From Neelides folsomi (taxonomy: Eukaryota > Arthropoda > Collembola > Neelipleona > Neelidae), in contig JAQGBZ010000364.1 in assembly GCA_034687125.1 (NCBI GenBank), forward strand, positions 1 through 61,553: DNA of 61,553 bases. Direction: 5' to 3'. Shown here piece after piece: positions 48,972 to 61,553 of this stretch. The number at the start of each line of letters is the position of its first letter. Position 1 is the first letter of the stretch. Under the pieces are notes generated by a model. That model searched no databases and was not told where the DNA came from. It was given only the letters and a program-made list of their open reading frames with translations. Position numbers and translations under genes: made by a program.

Positions 48972-51102
48972 CTCTGTTGACTTCTATCTATTTGTGCCTC
49001 ATTTTCATCCACAAGTGAAGTAGTCGACGTAGTCAGTCAGGGACGAAGAAGGGAGATCCATTTTCAAGTTCTACGTTATTCCACTATTATTCTACCTTTG
49101 AAGTATTCACGAAAATGCAATTCAGATGTTGTCAGTGCACTTGGTTCTTCTTAATATGTATTTTGATATATTTAATTTGAACTTTGTATATTTTCAGGTA
49201 TAATCACAAAATATACTTTTAGACATATGGAATTTTATATTCTCATATATAACTTATCGCAAATACATACATACCTACATGAATTACTTAATTATGATTA
49301 ATCCATAAGTATCAAATCGGCAACAACGAATTAGTAATGTATAGACTAACACTTAAAATCTTTTTAATTATCGACTAACTACTAATGATGTATGATCAAA
49401 AGTTGGAAATGGTTATTATTTATTTTAACTCTACTCATAAAGTACATTATGTTAAAAATATGATATTCATACGATTTAATGCTCTAATAAACAATGAATA
49501 AATGTTGAACCTAAAATAAATCCGAAAAATCCATTTAATTATGATTTTCTCATCAATTCCAAATAAACATTTAAATATATTTATTACTATTATCTCAATT
49601 GTTAAATATCCATAGTTTGTTTTTGCTTCGACTTATGCAAATTGAGTTGACTATTTATTTTACAACAATTGCCTTTCCTAAAATAGTGAATAATACTAAT
49701 AATGTTTGTTATCGTCCTTTATAAATTATGGGTTACACGTGTAAGTGTAATAGAATATTCAATTTTAAAGATAAGGATGAAAAATCATTTCTCTTATCAC
49801 TTATAAAATAGACACTTCCTACTTAAGTTCATTAAGATTAAATATATCAAGGTAGTTTGATGGTATTTTACAATGGTATTATACAGGGAGGGCCATAAGT
49901 ATCTTTCTTTTTTTTTAATCTTATTGTATCTCTTTTAATCTTTAACCAATTTTTATAACATTTGGCAATGGTAATGCTTATATATTATATAACATATATA
50001 TAACATTATTTTGTCACTTGAGCTCCATCAACTTCGAGACAGCGTTGCAAATGCCCCCCGACAGCTTCACATGCACGTTTGCACATAGCAACCGGAACTT
50101 CTGCAAACGCTTCGGCTGTTCCAGCTTGAGTTCAGCAAGTGTTGATGGATTCTTGATATAAACCTTGCTTTTGACAATACCGCATAAAAATAAGTCCAAG
50201 GGAGTGAGATCTGGAGACGTGGAGGCCATTGAAAAGCGCCTCGTCGGGCTTCGTCCTACCCTTTGCGTTCCAAAGTTCGCGCTTTCTCAAAGAAAAGTAG
50301 CTGTCGTTTATTTACGGTTTAACCATATTAGTTTTTAGTTTGCTTCATAATAGATGGATATATTTAACATAAATCACCGATGTTTAAAGATTTTATCTTT
50401 AATCACATTAAAAAGGTTATCCATTTAAAAAAGAATAGATACTTATGGTCCTCCCTGTACATTACATGCTGAAAAAGCTAATGTGGCTTTTTATGAGTTT
50501 AGGAAACTTTACATTACTCTGTCATTATAAAGTTCACGACTTTTTTCAGTCAGCCTTTGTATCAAAATCAAAAGTTAAAGATTACATATTATAATAACTT
50601 ATTAAAGACTTATATTATGTACTCTGTAAAATATACTCTATAACATAGTAGACATTAGTTCATGTTTCATAATATTAGTATTTGATGACATTGATAAGCA
50701 TATTTCTTATTTAATGGTTCGTACGATTTGGATATGTAATATCATACAATAGAGTACATGGGTATATTTAAATAAGCACAAGTGTTACGTGCATATCTGC
50801 ATATTATCATTTTAAGTGTTTGTGAATATAATCTTTTATGGTTTAATTGATCCTGGAGGTCTTTTTATCTCTCAAGTGGGTTCGACGTCTTTTCCAATCT
50901 CAACTTCACCAAATGTTATTTCGTTTAATCCGTGCTTCTATAAAATTCATTTTCTTATTAACTTTCACTCTATCGATAAAGTTGCTTCTGAGAGTCATCA
51001 AATTCTTGGGCTGGAATTTGCAACATAATTTTACACGTAAGGAATCTACTTTTTTTTTATTTAATTCAAAGTTAATTGAGTTAAATAGAGGAAACCGAGA
51101 GG
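48972..51102. other. Intergenic region holding a mariner remnant
   Basis: AT-rich DNA separates METTL5 from the JHAMT-like gene. Apart from the mariner-type element at 49884-50457 I see no gene. Confidence 0.5.
49884..50457 (-). mobile_element. Internally deleted mariner-type transposon
   Basis: The ends are inverted repeats of about 25-28 bp (CAGGGAGGGCCATAAGTATC at 49884, its inverted copy ending at 50457), flanked on both sides by TA, the Tc1/mariner target duplication. Inside, on the minus strand, a 71-codon frame (50014-50229) reads SPDLTPLDLFLCGIVKSKVY. This is the region of the third catalytic Asp in mariner transposases (usual SPDLTPLDFFLWG) and the following C-terminus. The N-terminal two-thirds, with the DNA-binding domain and the first two catalytic Asp, are missing. 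At 574 bp it can only move with help from another copy. Confidence 0.82.
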
Positions 51103-52579
51103 ATGCATCAACCAGAAGACTATGAAAATAACAAATCTGCAGCGAAGAGGGATACAGATCAATTCACTACAGAATTGATATCCAAAATGCATTGGAGTCA
51201 AAATGAAGCCATATTAGATTATGGTAAATAAAATTATTTTACCAAAAATACTCTGGGTTAATTAATTAATTATTTTAATTTGGTTAAACTTTACCAACGG
51301 TTTTTCAAATTTAAGGTTGCGGTGCTGGTTCAGTGGCGAGGGAACATTTTGTTCCACTTGTTCAAAAACATAATTCGACGCTCGAATGCATTGAGTAATT
51401 ACACAAAATGTTAAGATGCTCTGAAATACATAGTTTAGAGGATCAAAATCAAAAATTAATATTTAAAGATGTGATTGATTTAATTTAATACTTTAATTCA
51501 TCTTCATATCTATAATTAGCATAATGTTTATATTAAGTTTTTACTACTAGCATATCGGCAGAGATGATAAACCATGCAGTTGAGAATTTCCCTCATCCAC
51601 TTGTTAAGTACATTCAAGGAGACATTTTATCAGATTCGTTTCCTTATTTGCAGCAATCATTTGACAAAATATTTGCGATTTACGTCCTTCACTTTATAAG
51701 AGATTACAAGTAACGCCATTTGAGATTTTAAATTAGATTAATTAAATTATGACAATCAATTTATTTTAAATCGATAGGCTCTCCCTGGTGTAATGCTGGA
51801 ATCGCTTATTGAATCTAATCAATAAGTTGATTCTTTACCTTATGCATGTTTGAATAAAAAGAATTCAATTATAAAATTTACACTTTTTGATTCAGGAAAG
51901 CTATTAAGAGATTTTACGAAATCTTAAAACCAGGAGGTCAATTTGGTTTCACTATTTTAAGTCATGCCAGAGTGTTTGAAATCTACCAATATCTTGGTCC
52001 AATGCCAAAGTGGTCAAAGTATTTTGCAGTAAGTGACAATCTGGATCATAATTATCTAACTCTTACTAAAAACCATTTTTAATTAATATCATTAAATTGA
52101 TAAACAAAGCAAAAAAGATTTAATGCACTCAATTAATTAAATATAGGGCTATGAAAAATATGTTCCAGAGTGGTTTGAAAAATGTGAAATCGCAGAGGAG
52201 TCGATTAAAAAAGCTGTGTTGGAAGCAGGGTTTGTTATCAATGAAGTCAAAACAGCAAAGCAGACATATCATTTTCCAAAATTTGAGACTCTCATTGGTT
52301 TGCCTTTATAAATGCAACTTTAATCTAAATTTATGATAGCATTGAGTTATAATTCACAATAAGAAAAAATCTGTGTATATAATTTCAATCTCTTAATGCT
52401 TCTTTATAGAGCTTTACATTGCCTTGAATCCCTTTATGAAGCGAATTCCAGAAGAGCTTCATGCCGACTTAAGAAATGAATATCGAAAGTATTTGGCCAA
52501 ATATTACGAAGTTCCCTCAGATTCACCGTCAATTGATTCACGCTATGAGATGATTGTTGGGCTTGTTCAAAAAATGTAA
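51103..52579 (+). CDS. Juvenile hormone acid O-methyltransferase-like SAM methyltransferase
   Basis: JHAMT-family enzymes methylate the carboxyl group of farnesoic or juvenile hormone acid; in crustaceans the product is methyl farnesoate. Six exons join in frame to about 270 residues, the usual family length: 51103-51223, 51316-51394, 51551-51709, 51896-52028, 52147-52297, 52410-52579. Seen are the SAM loop ILDYGCGAGSVA, the acidic ECIDIS strand end, GDILSDSFP, and IFAIYVLHFI, where JHAMTs have a similar strand with nearby aromatic residues, then LKPGGQFGF. This is a class I fold without membrane segments. Substrate cannot be read from sequence: arthropod genomes hold several related methyltransferases of unknown substrate. 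The farnesyl pyrophosphate synthase gene about 10 kb away gives a weak contextual hint. Confidence 0.72.
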
Positions 52580-53033
52580 AGACTTTTCATCATAATGTTT
52601 TTAGTGATTTCATAACGGACGGATACCTTTTGTATAGCATTCTTTGAAAATTATTAATTTATTAAATGCAATTTCTCAATAATATAAAATGTATTTTTTC
52701 ATTCATCATTCATAAATATTTTTTAAATATTTAAAATCTTTAACCATGTATTTACACTCTATGTTTACGTTTTACAATGAAATTATCATATAAAATTAAC
52801 TAACTGAAATTCTACAAATATTCAATTAAAACTTTTTCTTAAAAATTCTATGAAATATTTTATTAAACTATACAGAAATTAAGTTTATTCTGATATATTA
52901 TTTGATAAGTAATAAGAGATACAAAAATTTACAAAAGCTTAAATTATTATTTTTACTAATTTATAAATAGTATTTTTTGCACTAAAAACATTTAGCATAT
53001 TTTGCAAGTTTGGAGTGCTCGATTAAAACGTTT
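52580..53033. other. Convergent spacer between the JHAMT-like and shootin-like genes
   Basis: Short AT-rich intergenic DNA between two 3' ends. Nothing else is seen. Confidence 0.5.
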
Positions 53034-56000
53034 TCAAAGCCGTCGTGTTCTTTTAAGATTGTTTAAAATTGATTTCATTTCTTCTACAGCCGTTGCATCA
53101 TCTTTTTCAGGTTCCTAGATTAAAAATAATTGTTAAAGTTTAAAAGAGAAATCATTCTTACGTTCTTATACTGATAATGGTATATACATAAGTTCATATA
53201 TTTATGATGATTATTATTTAATTTATAACATTTCATTTAATGTGTAAGTAAGTGTATGTAATGTTTAAAGTATACCATTCTTGAAGGAGACTTTTCCATA
53301 GGACGAAGTTTGATTCCTTTCTTTAATTGCGAAATCATGTCATCAATTTGAGGTGTTGCTGAAACAGTCAAACTTTTTGGCCCATAACCATCACCATCTA
53401 AACTATTTTGACTCCCAGAGAGCGAATTTCCTCCTCCTCTTTTTATTCTCAAAATGGTATTTGTGCCATTATTGCCATTAAAGGCTGGCGGGGGCGGAGG
53501 AGGCGGCGGAGGTCCATTGACAACAAAAGCCGGCATTGGAGGCGGAGGAGGAGCTGCGACGCGATTCAACACCCCGTTTTCAATGTCAATTGAAAGATTT
53601 TCCATTTTCCTCTCTGCTTCTTCTGCCCTAGTTCTTAAAAGCTTCACTTGTTCCTCTAGAGCTTTAATTTTCGCATCTGTTTGGATTGTTGAAGTTTCTT
53701 CGTGGAATTCTGTATCGCTCAATCGACTCTGTAAATAAACATAGAGAAACTCAACTTAAAAGAAAGATTCATTTATTTTCATCTCAAAAAGGAAATTAGG
53801 AACATTGAGGAATTCAGTTTAAAATTTTAGCTAATATGTCGAAACAATCCTAAATAATAAATAACTAATCAGAAATTATAATCAGAAAACATATAAAATG
53901 AGTCCTCTTATTAAAATCGAATGACTCAATGATTTTAATTCAAATAATGTTATTGTTAAACCTCCAAGTAAAAGATTTGTTGTTCGAAAGCCTCCTTCTG
54001 ATCGTCAAGTGCCGTTTCGAGTTCACTAATCTGATTTAAAGCATCCGACAGCCGGCTGTCATTCAATGAGTCTGCCATGAAGACCAAACTTTGCCTTTGA
54101 AGAATGTTCTTTTCTGTGCCGAGCTGAAAGTAAAATGGAAGTCAAAAGCCATCCACACAACTACAATTAAAGGACAAAGACGACAATGAGGTTTTGAAGA
54201 ATAATCAAGGCCTACTTTTCTCAGTTGGGCTTCAACGGCATTGAGCTTCTCTTGGTCAAGAGCGCCCTTTCTCTTTAAATTCTCAAGTTCGATATTTGTA
54301 TCCTCGAGGTTCGACTGGTAGCGTCGTGATTCCAAGTCAATCTTCTTCACTTGATTTCTTAGCCGATCGTTCTCGCCTTTCGACGAATTCACGGAGTCTG
54401 TCATCATCATGATCGACTCTTGTGTTTCAAATTCGGCCAGCTTCGTGTTTTCCAACTCAGAGTCGAGATCAACCACTCGAGATTCAAGTTCTTAACATGC
54501 AAAAAATATCATGTATAAGAAGTAAATTAATGATATTTGTATTAAAGTTATAACTCAATTAACTACTAATCGTAAGCTATACATATAGCATTTTAACAAT
54601 AGTTATTTTATGTATTATAGCATATGAGTAAATTCATTAAGTCCAAGGTTCTTTAATAAGAATTGGTTCAAATGAGGTTGGAATGGTTGGAATGGGCGGG
54701 TGGAGGAAACGGGTATACCTTTAACTCTATTCCGAAGGTAGAGAATTTCCCTGTCGTTATCTGGATTTTCAATCTCCGCTACTTCCTCCAATGCAAAATT
54801 TCCTGGCTCGCCAATTTGCTGCATCATGAGGGCGCTTTGTCTCTTCAGCCGACGGTTCTCTTTATTGTACTGATAAATGGATTATAACAAATATAAAAAT
54901 GATTCAATGATTCGCCCAGCTAATCTTAGCAAATATCTTACTTCATCAACTCGGTTCAATGCTTCGGATTTTGCATTGTTCTCTGACTCATACTTCTTTT
55001 TAAGTTTGTAATACTCAGCGTACACTGCTTCAGATGCTATAATAATTAAAATTAAAATCAAAATTAACATACCTAATATATTTATACCAACTCGTTATAC
55101 TGTTTAATATATTTTTGATATTGATTAGATTTAAAAAATATATTTTTTATTTATTCGGACCTTTTCTGAGAGAATCCAATTGACTCGTCGCTCCTTCAAA
55201 CCTCCCCGCAAGCCTTTCATGATCATTGTAGAGATCTTGGAATCTTCGTCGGAGCTCTTCATAATCTCTCGTCGCTGTAAAAGAAAGAGATGTTAGAGGA
55301 TAAAAATACGTTGAAGCGTGTCCACTTCCTCATCGGATTAGTTATCAAATGGAACCGCGAGTCTTTGATTAATAATTTACTTGCCCATTTCAGGCAGGAG
55401 GAAAGTGGGAGAGTGAAACAAAGAAGAAATGATTGATCACGGCCCGTTATGCACTTGCGGTCCACTTGGGATGTTCAACATCTCCTGACCGAAACTCCTA
55501 ACGATCTCAATCCCCACACAGAGAGATCTAAACTTATTGGTGTGGATGGAGAGAAATGAGCGTGGATGTGAACGACTGCTGGTTAGAGTTGAACGGTCAC
55601 AGTGGGGAATAAATAACTTTTAATATTCTCCTGCATTCACAATTTCACATTGATGCATCTCATAATTCCCATGTTAAATGTACATACTACATGTTATATA
55701 TAGTACATTAATATTAGTATTTACATTAGTTTTAATTGTGGGGGTTCTGCCCTGCCTTCTTGCGCTTAATCGGAGCTAATAGGGAAATCTCAATCAAGTC
55801 AACCAAATGCAGGAATGAACGGCCGACGTTTTAAAATGATTTAATTCTGAATTTAGGTTAGCCTTATTGCATAATGTTGGTTCTGTTTACACGATATTTA
55901 CACGGATTCAATACAATACAAGATTCATATTTTTTTCCTTCCTTTTATGGTGGGTTGATAATTTACTCCTTACATAACGGGCATTTCTTTGTATTATGGG

Positions 56001-57342
56001 CATTTGTTTGTATGCGAAGACAAGGCTACGTTACTTTTCTGATATTTGTCTAATGTTATGTTATGCTCCTGAGTCTTCAGCGGTTTCTTAAATACAACTC
56101 CATACGAAGCCATTCCAAGGTAATTATCGTGATTTTCTCTAGGGAAGAATCCTCACTTGTAATAATTTAGATGTGATATATTATATGAAATAAGAAATTA
56201 GGAAAGGACGTGAAGCGACATAACTTTGTTCATTAGAGGCCAAGGAAAGATTCATACTAAGAATGCATGGAGTTTAATGTTTGATATAACTACAGAATGT
56301 ATATTTATGCATATGATATTTAACTGTTAGATCTTTGGTTTTTGGGGATGATTTTCAAATGTGGATGTGGGGAACCATGTGGAATTGTTTAGAAATGAGA
56401 AATTGACCAACCTTTGCTGGCCAAATTGACAAGTTGAAGTCGCTTCTTTTCGCTTTCCTCGTATTTTTCTTTCCAGTCGATGGCCCCGTACAATTTCCCA
56501 GAACCAGATCCCACGTTTGTCCTACTTCCTCCAAACCCATGAGACATTGAGTCATTGAGTTGGGGGATAGGGTTGGTGCGTCCATTGTTCCCCGCCGCGT
56601 GTCTTGTCACTCTCAAGTTGCCAGAGCTCGGGATGCTTGTCAGCTTCGGAATCGAACTCGACATGGTTTTAGTAGGCGTTCGGGGCTTCGTTTTCGGCCC
56701 ACTTGTGGGGCTCTGCGTGGTTGGATATCCTTCTTTTACTGTTGGGCTGCTGAGGTTGATCGTCAAACTTGCTTTCTTAGCCAGAAGCGGCGGTTTGACT
56801 GGAATTGCCACTGGAGTAGATTCGCGAATGTCACGAATAATGTGAGGTGATTCGCGATTGATTTGAGGAACTTCGCGAATGATTTGAGAAGTTTCGCGAA
56901 TGATCTGAGGAGATTGGCGGATTATTTCTGGACAAGGAGGCTCACGGAAGTGAAATTGACCACTTGGATTTTCTCGTAATTTTGAAGGTGAATTTTCAGG
57001 ATGTTGGGGAGGAGAATTTTCGCGTATTTGTCGTGGAGGTTCATTCTTGGTGTTATTTGTAAGAGGAAAAGAATTCTTGTCGTTATTTTGAGTCCACTTT
57101 GGAGTGTTGTGAGGGAGGTTCTGGAAAGTGGTCGGGGGTTGTTGGAACTTTTCCTCACACGTTTCCTGACTCATTCCGTCGCTCCTTCCCTTGTACTTAT
57201 TATTATTCCCGAGACTTGTATTTATTATTCTTACAGACTCCGGAGATTCCTTCTTTGAGCCAAAAACGAGACCTGGAGAGGAGAAGGAGTCCAACGATGA
57301 CTGGTTTTGGAACTGGAGAATGCGGCTTTTAACGTTAGACAT
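53034..57342 (-). CDS. SHTN1: Shootin-1-like coiled-coil protein
   Basis: Shootin-1 links actin flow to adhesion (cortactin, L1) in growing neurites. Eight exons join in frame to about 753 residues: 56412-57342, 55161-55274, 54942-55036, 54719-54869, 54216-54490, 53962-54123, 53276-53728, 53034-53114. The layout fits: long central coiled coils (about residues 290-590), a Pro-rich stretch (APPPPPMPAF, then GPPPPPPPPPAF), then DDMISQLKKGIKLRP and ATAVEEMKSILNNL, matching human shootin-1 MMDRIKKGVHLRPV and AVDELKGILGTL. The N-terminal 310-residue exon is Ser/Pro-rich, disordered-looking, and has a short tandem repeat of IIRE-type units (encoded near 56820-56935). It has no clear human counterpart. 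The protein is longer than human shootin-1 (631 residues). Orthology is well supported by the C-terminus; the N-terminus is probably lineage-specific. Confidence 0.75.
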
Positions 57343-60133
57343 TTTCCCAATTTAATCCTTTTCGAGTGTCGGATATAGTTTGTATATTGTTATATGCCCT
57401 GATAGGCTGATAGTAGCAGATAATGTATCCGATAAGAGTTCGGAGTATAAACGCTGATTGACTTCGTTGTTTGATTCAGGAATCAATTCTCTCACTAAAT
57501 AAATAAATAGAACATGAGCAATGGATATTTCAATAGAATTGTTGTTAAAATGGGAAGCAAATAAAAAGATAATGATTGATGAACTCAGTGTTAAATATTT
57601 ACTGCTAAATGCTATTATTTGCTCTATATGCAACATAAATTACCTCATTCAGAGTTTGTCTATTTAATATTTAACAAGTATTTACCTAGTTAGGTATGTA
57701 TAAATGAAATAACTTATTAAATAATAGTTTTGATAAATAATAATAATATTGAAATTGCTTAAGTTGAAGAGAAATGACTCGAGAACTTAGATAGTACCTA
57801 ATCTTATATACTGAAGTTAACGGAAATATTGCTAAAATTTTTGGCACTAAATAATTAAAGTATAAATTTTATAGTCTTCAATATTTATTGACATCATAAA
57901 TAAGCACTGTGCGGTTTGAAGATTTTTATCCTTGTTCAATTTTTCGCGTATCAACGACGCGATTGCCATTTTACATTGTCAAATTGAGGAAACTAGTAGA
58001 GGTTAACATAATTTGTAAAAAATGGCTACGATTATGCTAATTTTATGAACGAGGTTCAAGAACTGCGAAAAAGGGTGAATGAGCAACGTGCATGAGTCGC
58101 CTGTGTTCGCAAGTCGCATTTCTTGTTCTGACTCTTCTGACTTCCTGACGCAGGGATTGTAATCTCTCCCCGTTTAATACACAATGGTCATTTAATCAGC
58201 CATTTCTCCTACTCAGCTCTTGATTCATTTGATCATTTTCCCACTTATCAGTTAGAAAGTTTGGCCTACTCATACTGATGGCAATAAAGAGGCAATCATT
58301 GTGATTTCATTACTTTCAATTAAACATTCCTTTCATAAATGAATGGTTTCTTTGAAACTATTGAAGCATGGGGCATAAGAATTGAAATTAGTAATCAAAT
58401 CATCTTCTGTTGTTGTAAGTTAGACAGCAAACTTGTGCACAACTACTCAAACCTCTTTTACATAAAAAGAATATTATTCATACAAGAACACAAATAGCAG
58501 AATACAATATAATAAGTATTGTATGTACCATATACCAATGAGTAATTGAAATTTTTTAAAATTCTCTATTGTTGACTCAAATGTAATATTGTAATTGTTT
58601 CAAATTTTTATAAATAAAATAAAAAATCCAATAAAGCAAACTTGTATATAAAACTGACATTAAGAGACAAAAGCAACAATCCAATAAATGTTTAAATAAA
58701 AATGAAGATGTTAACGGGGATGACGAATTACAAGTAAATTAATGACTAAGAAAATTAATGACTAATAAGTTAGTTTTAGTTTTTAAATTATATTGAATAA
58801 TAAATTAATTTAAAATATATTATAGATGTGACGCTGCTATATTCTTTATAACTCAAATTTTAATCTTTTATTATAAAGTTGTCAATAAAAATCTTATCTA
58901 ATTTGTAAAGTGCTTATGGATGTTTTGGGGTGAAAAATGATCGACATTTGGAATTGGTCTATCGAAATTAAAATTTACTTACACTTTGTAGCTTCCTAAT
59001 GATCAGCACGCAAGTTGTCTCGTTTTGCCTAATAGGACGTCCGAGGCCGAAAGCGTGGAAATGTGAACGGCGACTTGCAAAAGTTTCCTCTAATAGGCTT
59101 TCCTAAATCTTCTATAAAAGGGAATTGTAAGACAGGTATTATAAGATCCTATTATCTAGACACACCTTTGAATTTCAATGCCGGACGGATGCCCAAAATT
59201 TGCAATTCAAGGAGAGTCTTTTCCTGTCCACGGCTCTTACGTCTCATGTAGAGAATCCAAACCGCCGACTTTGACTTGTCACCTAACGTCCGTTTATTCC
59301 TCCAAAGGGGATCTAAATTTCTTAATCCATCTGACTATAAAATCCACAAAAGCTTCCCCTAGCCTGATTATACAAACTTTTTTCCTCCAACTAATTATGT
59401 ATTTATGAACGTCTGGAGGATAAAGGAGGAAAGCCGAGTCTGTCGCGTTGGGTCGAATCTGTAAGGGAGAATGAGAAAGGACGTGAAGATCTCTTCCCTT
59501 TTTTCTCCTGAGTGAGTCATGGGGTAAAAAGGTAAGGGGACGGTCGGCTCCTGCCGGAGTTGATCACTTTTCAATATTGAACACATAGCCCTTGCTGTGA
59601 AGAAGGATAAATAGCAGAGACGTCCACAGGTACATTCCCCTTTGGCGAATTAATTTTATTTATTATTTCCCTTCCTTCCTCTCTCGAGGGTTGATGCAGA
59701 AGGGTTGACTGAGGATTTCCTCCACACACACACCGTTCCTTCAATTATGAAAAATGTTTGCACTTCTCATTTACTAGTTTTTACCTCGCTCCTCGGCCCA
59801 TTCGTCAGGATGCCCAGGATGGGACGATAAGTTAAATCCACATTTTTACATTACAAGGAACGGAGAGTTCACAAGTGGTGAATCTCCACTTGCCTTCATA
59901 CCTTTGAATGAATTTTCAATGAGGGGTCAAAAACGTGAAGGGAAAAATTCCCAATTTCTAATCCAACTTTCCTATGTCCATTCCGAGTGGGGAAAAATGA
60001 GTATTGGTTAGCCCAACAATGCACGGCTTAATCATTTTTCACTTAAGTGATTTTTAAGTTGGGCTGTTCTGTGTGACACTCACTTTCAGTTTGACATCTT
60101 TCTTAGAGGTAGTTCGCACATACTATTCTATAT

Positions 60134-60948
60134 CAGGGCCGGCCTTATAGCTTGGTAAAAATTTTGAGGTCCTAGGCAAGGAAAATTTTGAGGCCCCCAA
60201 ATTTTATATTTAAGTTATATAAGGTTTTCCTGATAGTTATATGTATTAGTTTATATCAAATTTATCTTTTATTTCGCATAATGAATAGCCCTTAATGAAT
60301 TCCAGATTTTTTTAAAATTCAAACAAAAATCTACTACCTGAACGACCTTTAGGTCGTTAGAAAATTTTTGATAATTTGGAATAAAAATCTTTAGTGGGAT
60401 AATTAATAGACCTTCAGATAATGAGAATTTTTTTAAAACACCGATAAATTTTTTGAAAATCTCTATTTAAATTTTTTACTATAGTTCATTCACGAGTAAC
60501 TTGCACTTGAGATATACATTGGCCCATTATGTGCATTAAAAATATTCTCAGTTTAGTTGGTAACAAAATTTAAATAATGCAGATGCAGGGGCCATCCTAT
60601 AACTCAAATGCAAGTTGCTCGTGAATGAACTATAGATTTTTATTAGAATAAATTTTTTTATAGATTGGGATTAAAAATCTGTATTAAAATCTTTGTGTTC
60701 CACTGATCATTTGGGCAATTTTGACTAAAACCGCTATCTGGGATCTGAATATTAGCCACAAGATATATATACTAACTAAAAATATTAAAAATTATTTACG
60801 GCTTTGACGTATTTTAATACAGTTCCTATAAAAATCCGGATTTTATCTAGTTCATGACAAGATTTTAAGTCATTTTATCTAGTATAGAGAACAATTTTTT
60901 GAGGCCTTAGGCGGCCGCCTAGTCCGCCTATACTTAAAGCCGGCCCTG
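60134..60948. mobile_element. Non-autonomous hAT-type element (815 bp)
   Basis: The element starts CAGGGCCGGC and ends GCCGGCCCTG, a perfect 10-bp inverted terminus typical of hAT elements. It is flanked by an exact 8-bp target duplication TTCTATAT (60126-60133 and 60949-60956), the hAT hallmark. Subterminal GAGGCC/TAGGC motifs recur at both ends. There is no transposase. A second inverted-repeat element sits inside (60479-60635). Confidence 0.88.
60479..60635. mobile_element. Nested 157-bp MITE inside the hAT element
   Basis: About 33-bp terminal inverted repeats (CTATAGTTCATTCACGAG... at both ends, two mismatches) enclose a short non-coding centre. TA at both tips suggests a Tc1/mariner-type insertion that came after the hAT element landed. 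Confidence 0.75.
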
Positions 60949-61553
60949 TTCTATATAATACCAATGTATATAGATAGTACAATACAAACATCTTATATGT
61001 AACATACTCACTTTACATTACTTATTGTTAATAGAAGCAATATGACCATATTATAATAATACTTACTTACATAAATTCTATTGTATATATCAGACTTGAG
61101 TCTGCATACCTTTTAAAATCTTAATAACACTTTGAGCTCAGTTTGAAACCCTTGTTGGATAAAGAAGAGCTTGTGTAAAGTTTTAACATTTGACTTCAGG
61201 AGAAGGGTAAGAATGCCTAGAGGTGAAAAGGGACAAATAGTATAAGAAAGATCAACTTATTAAGAAGTGTTTGTTTAACTATTTATTATTATAAGAATCT
61301 TAATGTGAGCTTAAAGTTTGCTCTTTATTTTTGATATAAAGTAAATATAAATATTTTTAATAAAGGCCTAAAACATTTTTAATTACTTTTAAACCAAAAT
61401 GTTGATGTTAAAACTCCATGTTATGTAATGTAATGGATTTTATTCAGAAAAGCAAAATTCAAAAATATTTCATAACAATAAGTTTACAATTGCTAGACGA
61501 ACTAGAGATCACGGCCTATGCTACAAGCAAGGTATTTAAGTGAACCCTAAAAT

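Larger units (their letters stand above)
57343..61553. other. Gene-poor right flank
   Basis: The shootin-like promoter should lie just above 57342. From 59.0 to 59.9 kb the DNA is less AT-rich and contains frames without recognisable domains; it could be the 5' region of a gene outside the window. A hAT-type element occupies 60134-60948. I see nothing else that can be called. Confidence 0.5.

Noticed and set aside
1..61553. tRNA, rRNA genes or CRISPR arrays
   Set aside because: No cloverleaf-type pair with the usual TTCGANTC box, no rRNA-like block and no regularly spaced repeats were seen. By-eye reading may miss a diverged tRNA.

Overview
The window looks like nuclear DNA of an arthropod, most likely a copepod crustacean of the sea-louse type. 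It is very AT-rich, and nearly every gene is cut into small exons with GT..AG introns of tens to hundreds of bases. The gene families are animal and in part arthropod-flavoured: tandem inhibitory serpins, a peptidoglycan recognition protein, a juvenile-hormone-acid-methyltransferase-like enzyme, tetraspanin and an augmin subunit. The species call is inference. Exon boundaries were read by eye from splice consensus and frame, so expect errors of a few bases. No homology search was run.

Left part (0-33 kb). A GPI-tailed family-31 alpha-glucosidase (minus, 3.6-8.0 kb) is followed by a secreted peptidoglycan recognition protein (plus, 9.5-10.2 kb). Then come three tandem serpin genes, all on the minus strand: serpin A (11.8-15.1 kb), serpin B (16.1-18.1 kb) and serpin C (core 26.5-28.7 kb, with a tiny start exon near 32.3 kb). 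Serpin C is the highlight. Its core ends in the reactive-loop hinge with a phase-1 donor and is followed by an array of alternative last exons at 23.2, 22.3, 21.1, 19.8 and 19.0 kb, plus a decayed relic at 21.4 kb. Each exon supplies a different reactive-loop P1 residue (Lys, Phe, Arg, Leu, Tyr) before an invariant Ser. Four of the five carry a hydrophobic GPI-like tail and one is soluble. One cassette has an in-frame stop. With the peptidoglycan sensor this reads as a small innate-immunity or protease-control island.

Middle part (34-53 kb). This holds a tetraspanin with a very long acidic N-terminus, the augmin subunit HAUS4, farnesyl pyrophosphate synthase, the SOSS subunit INIP directly followed by the 18S rRNA methyltransferase METTL5 (83 bp apart, operon-like), and a JHAMT-like methyltransferase. 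Farnesyl pyrophosphate synthase and the JHAMT-like gene lie about 10 kb apart; they could act at the beginning and end of sesquiterpenoid (methyl farnesoate) hormone synthesis.

Right part (53-61.5 kb). A shootin-1-like coiled-coil protein is on the minus strand. A long gene-poor AT-rich flank follows, with an 815-bp hAT-type element that itself contains a nested MITE. Other small mobile elements are a mariner remnant at 49.9 kb and three inverted-repeat elements at 24.0, 25.0 and 37.0 kb. The remaining intergenic DNA shows no gene I can support.
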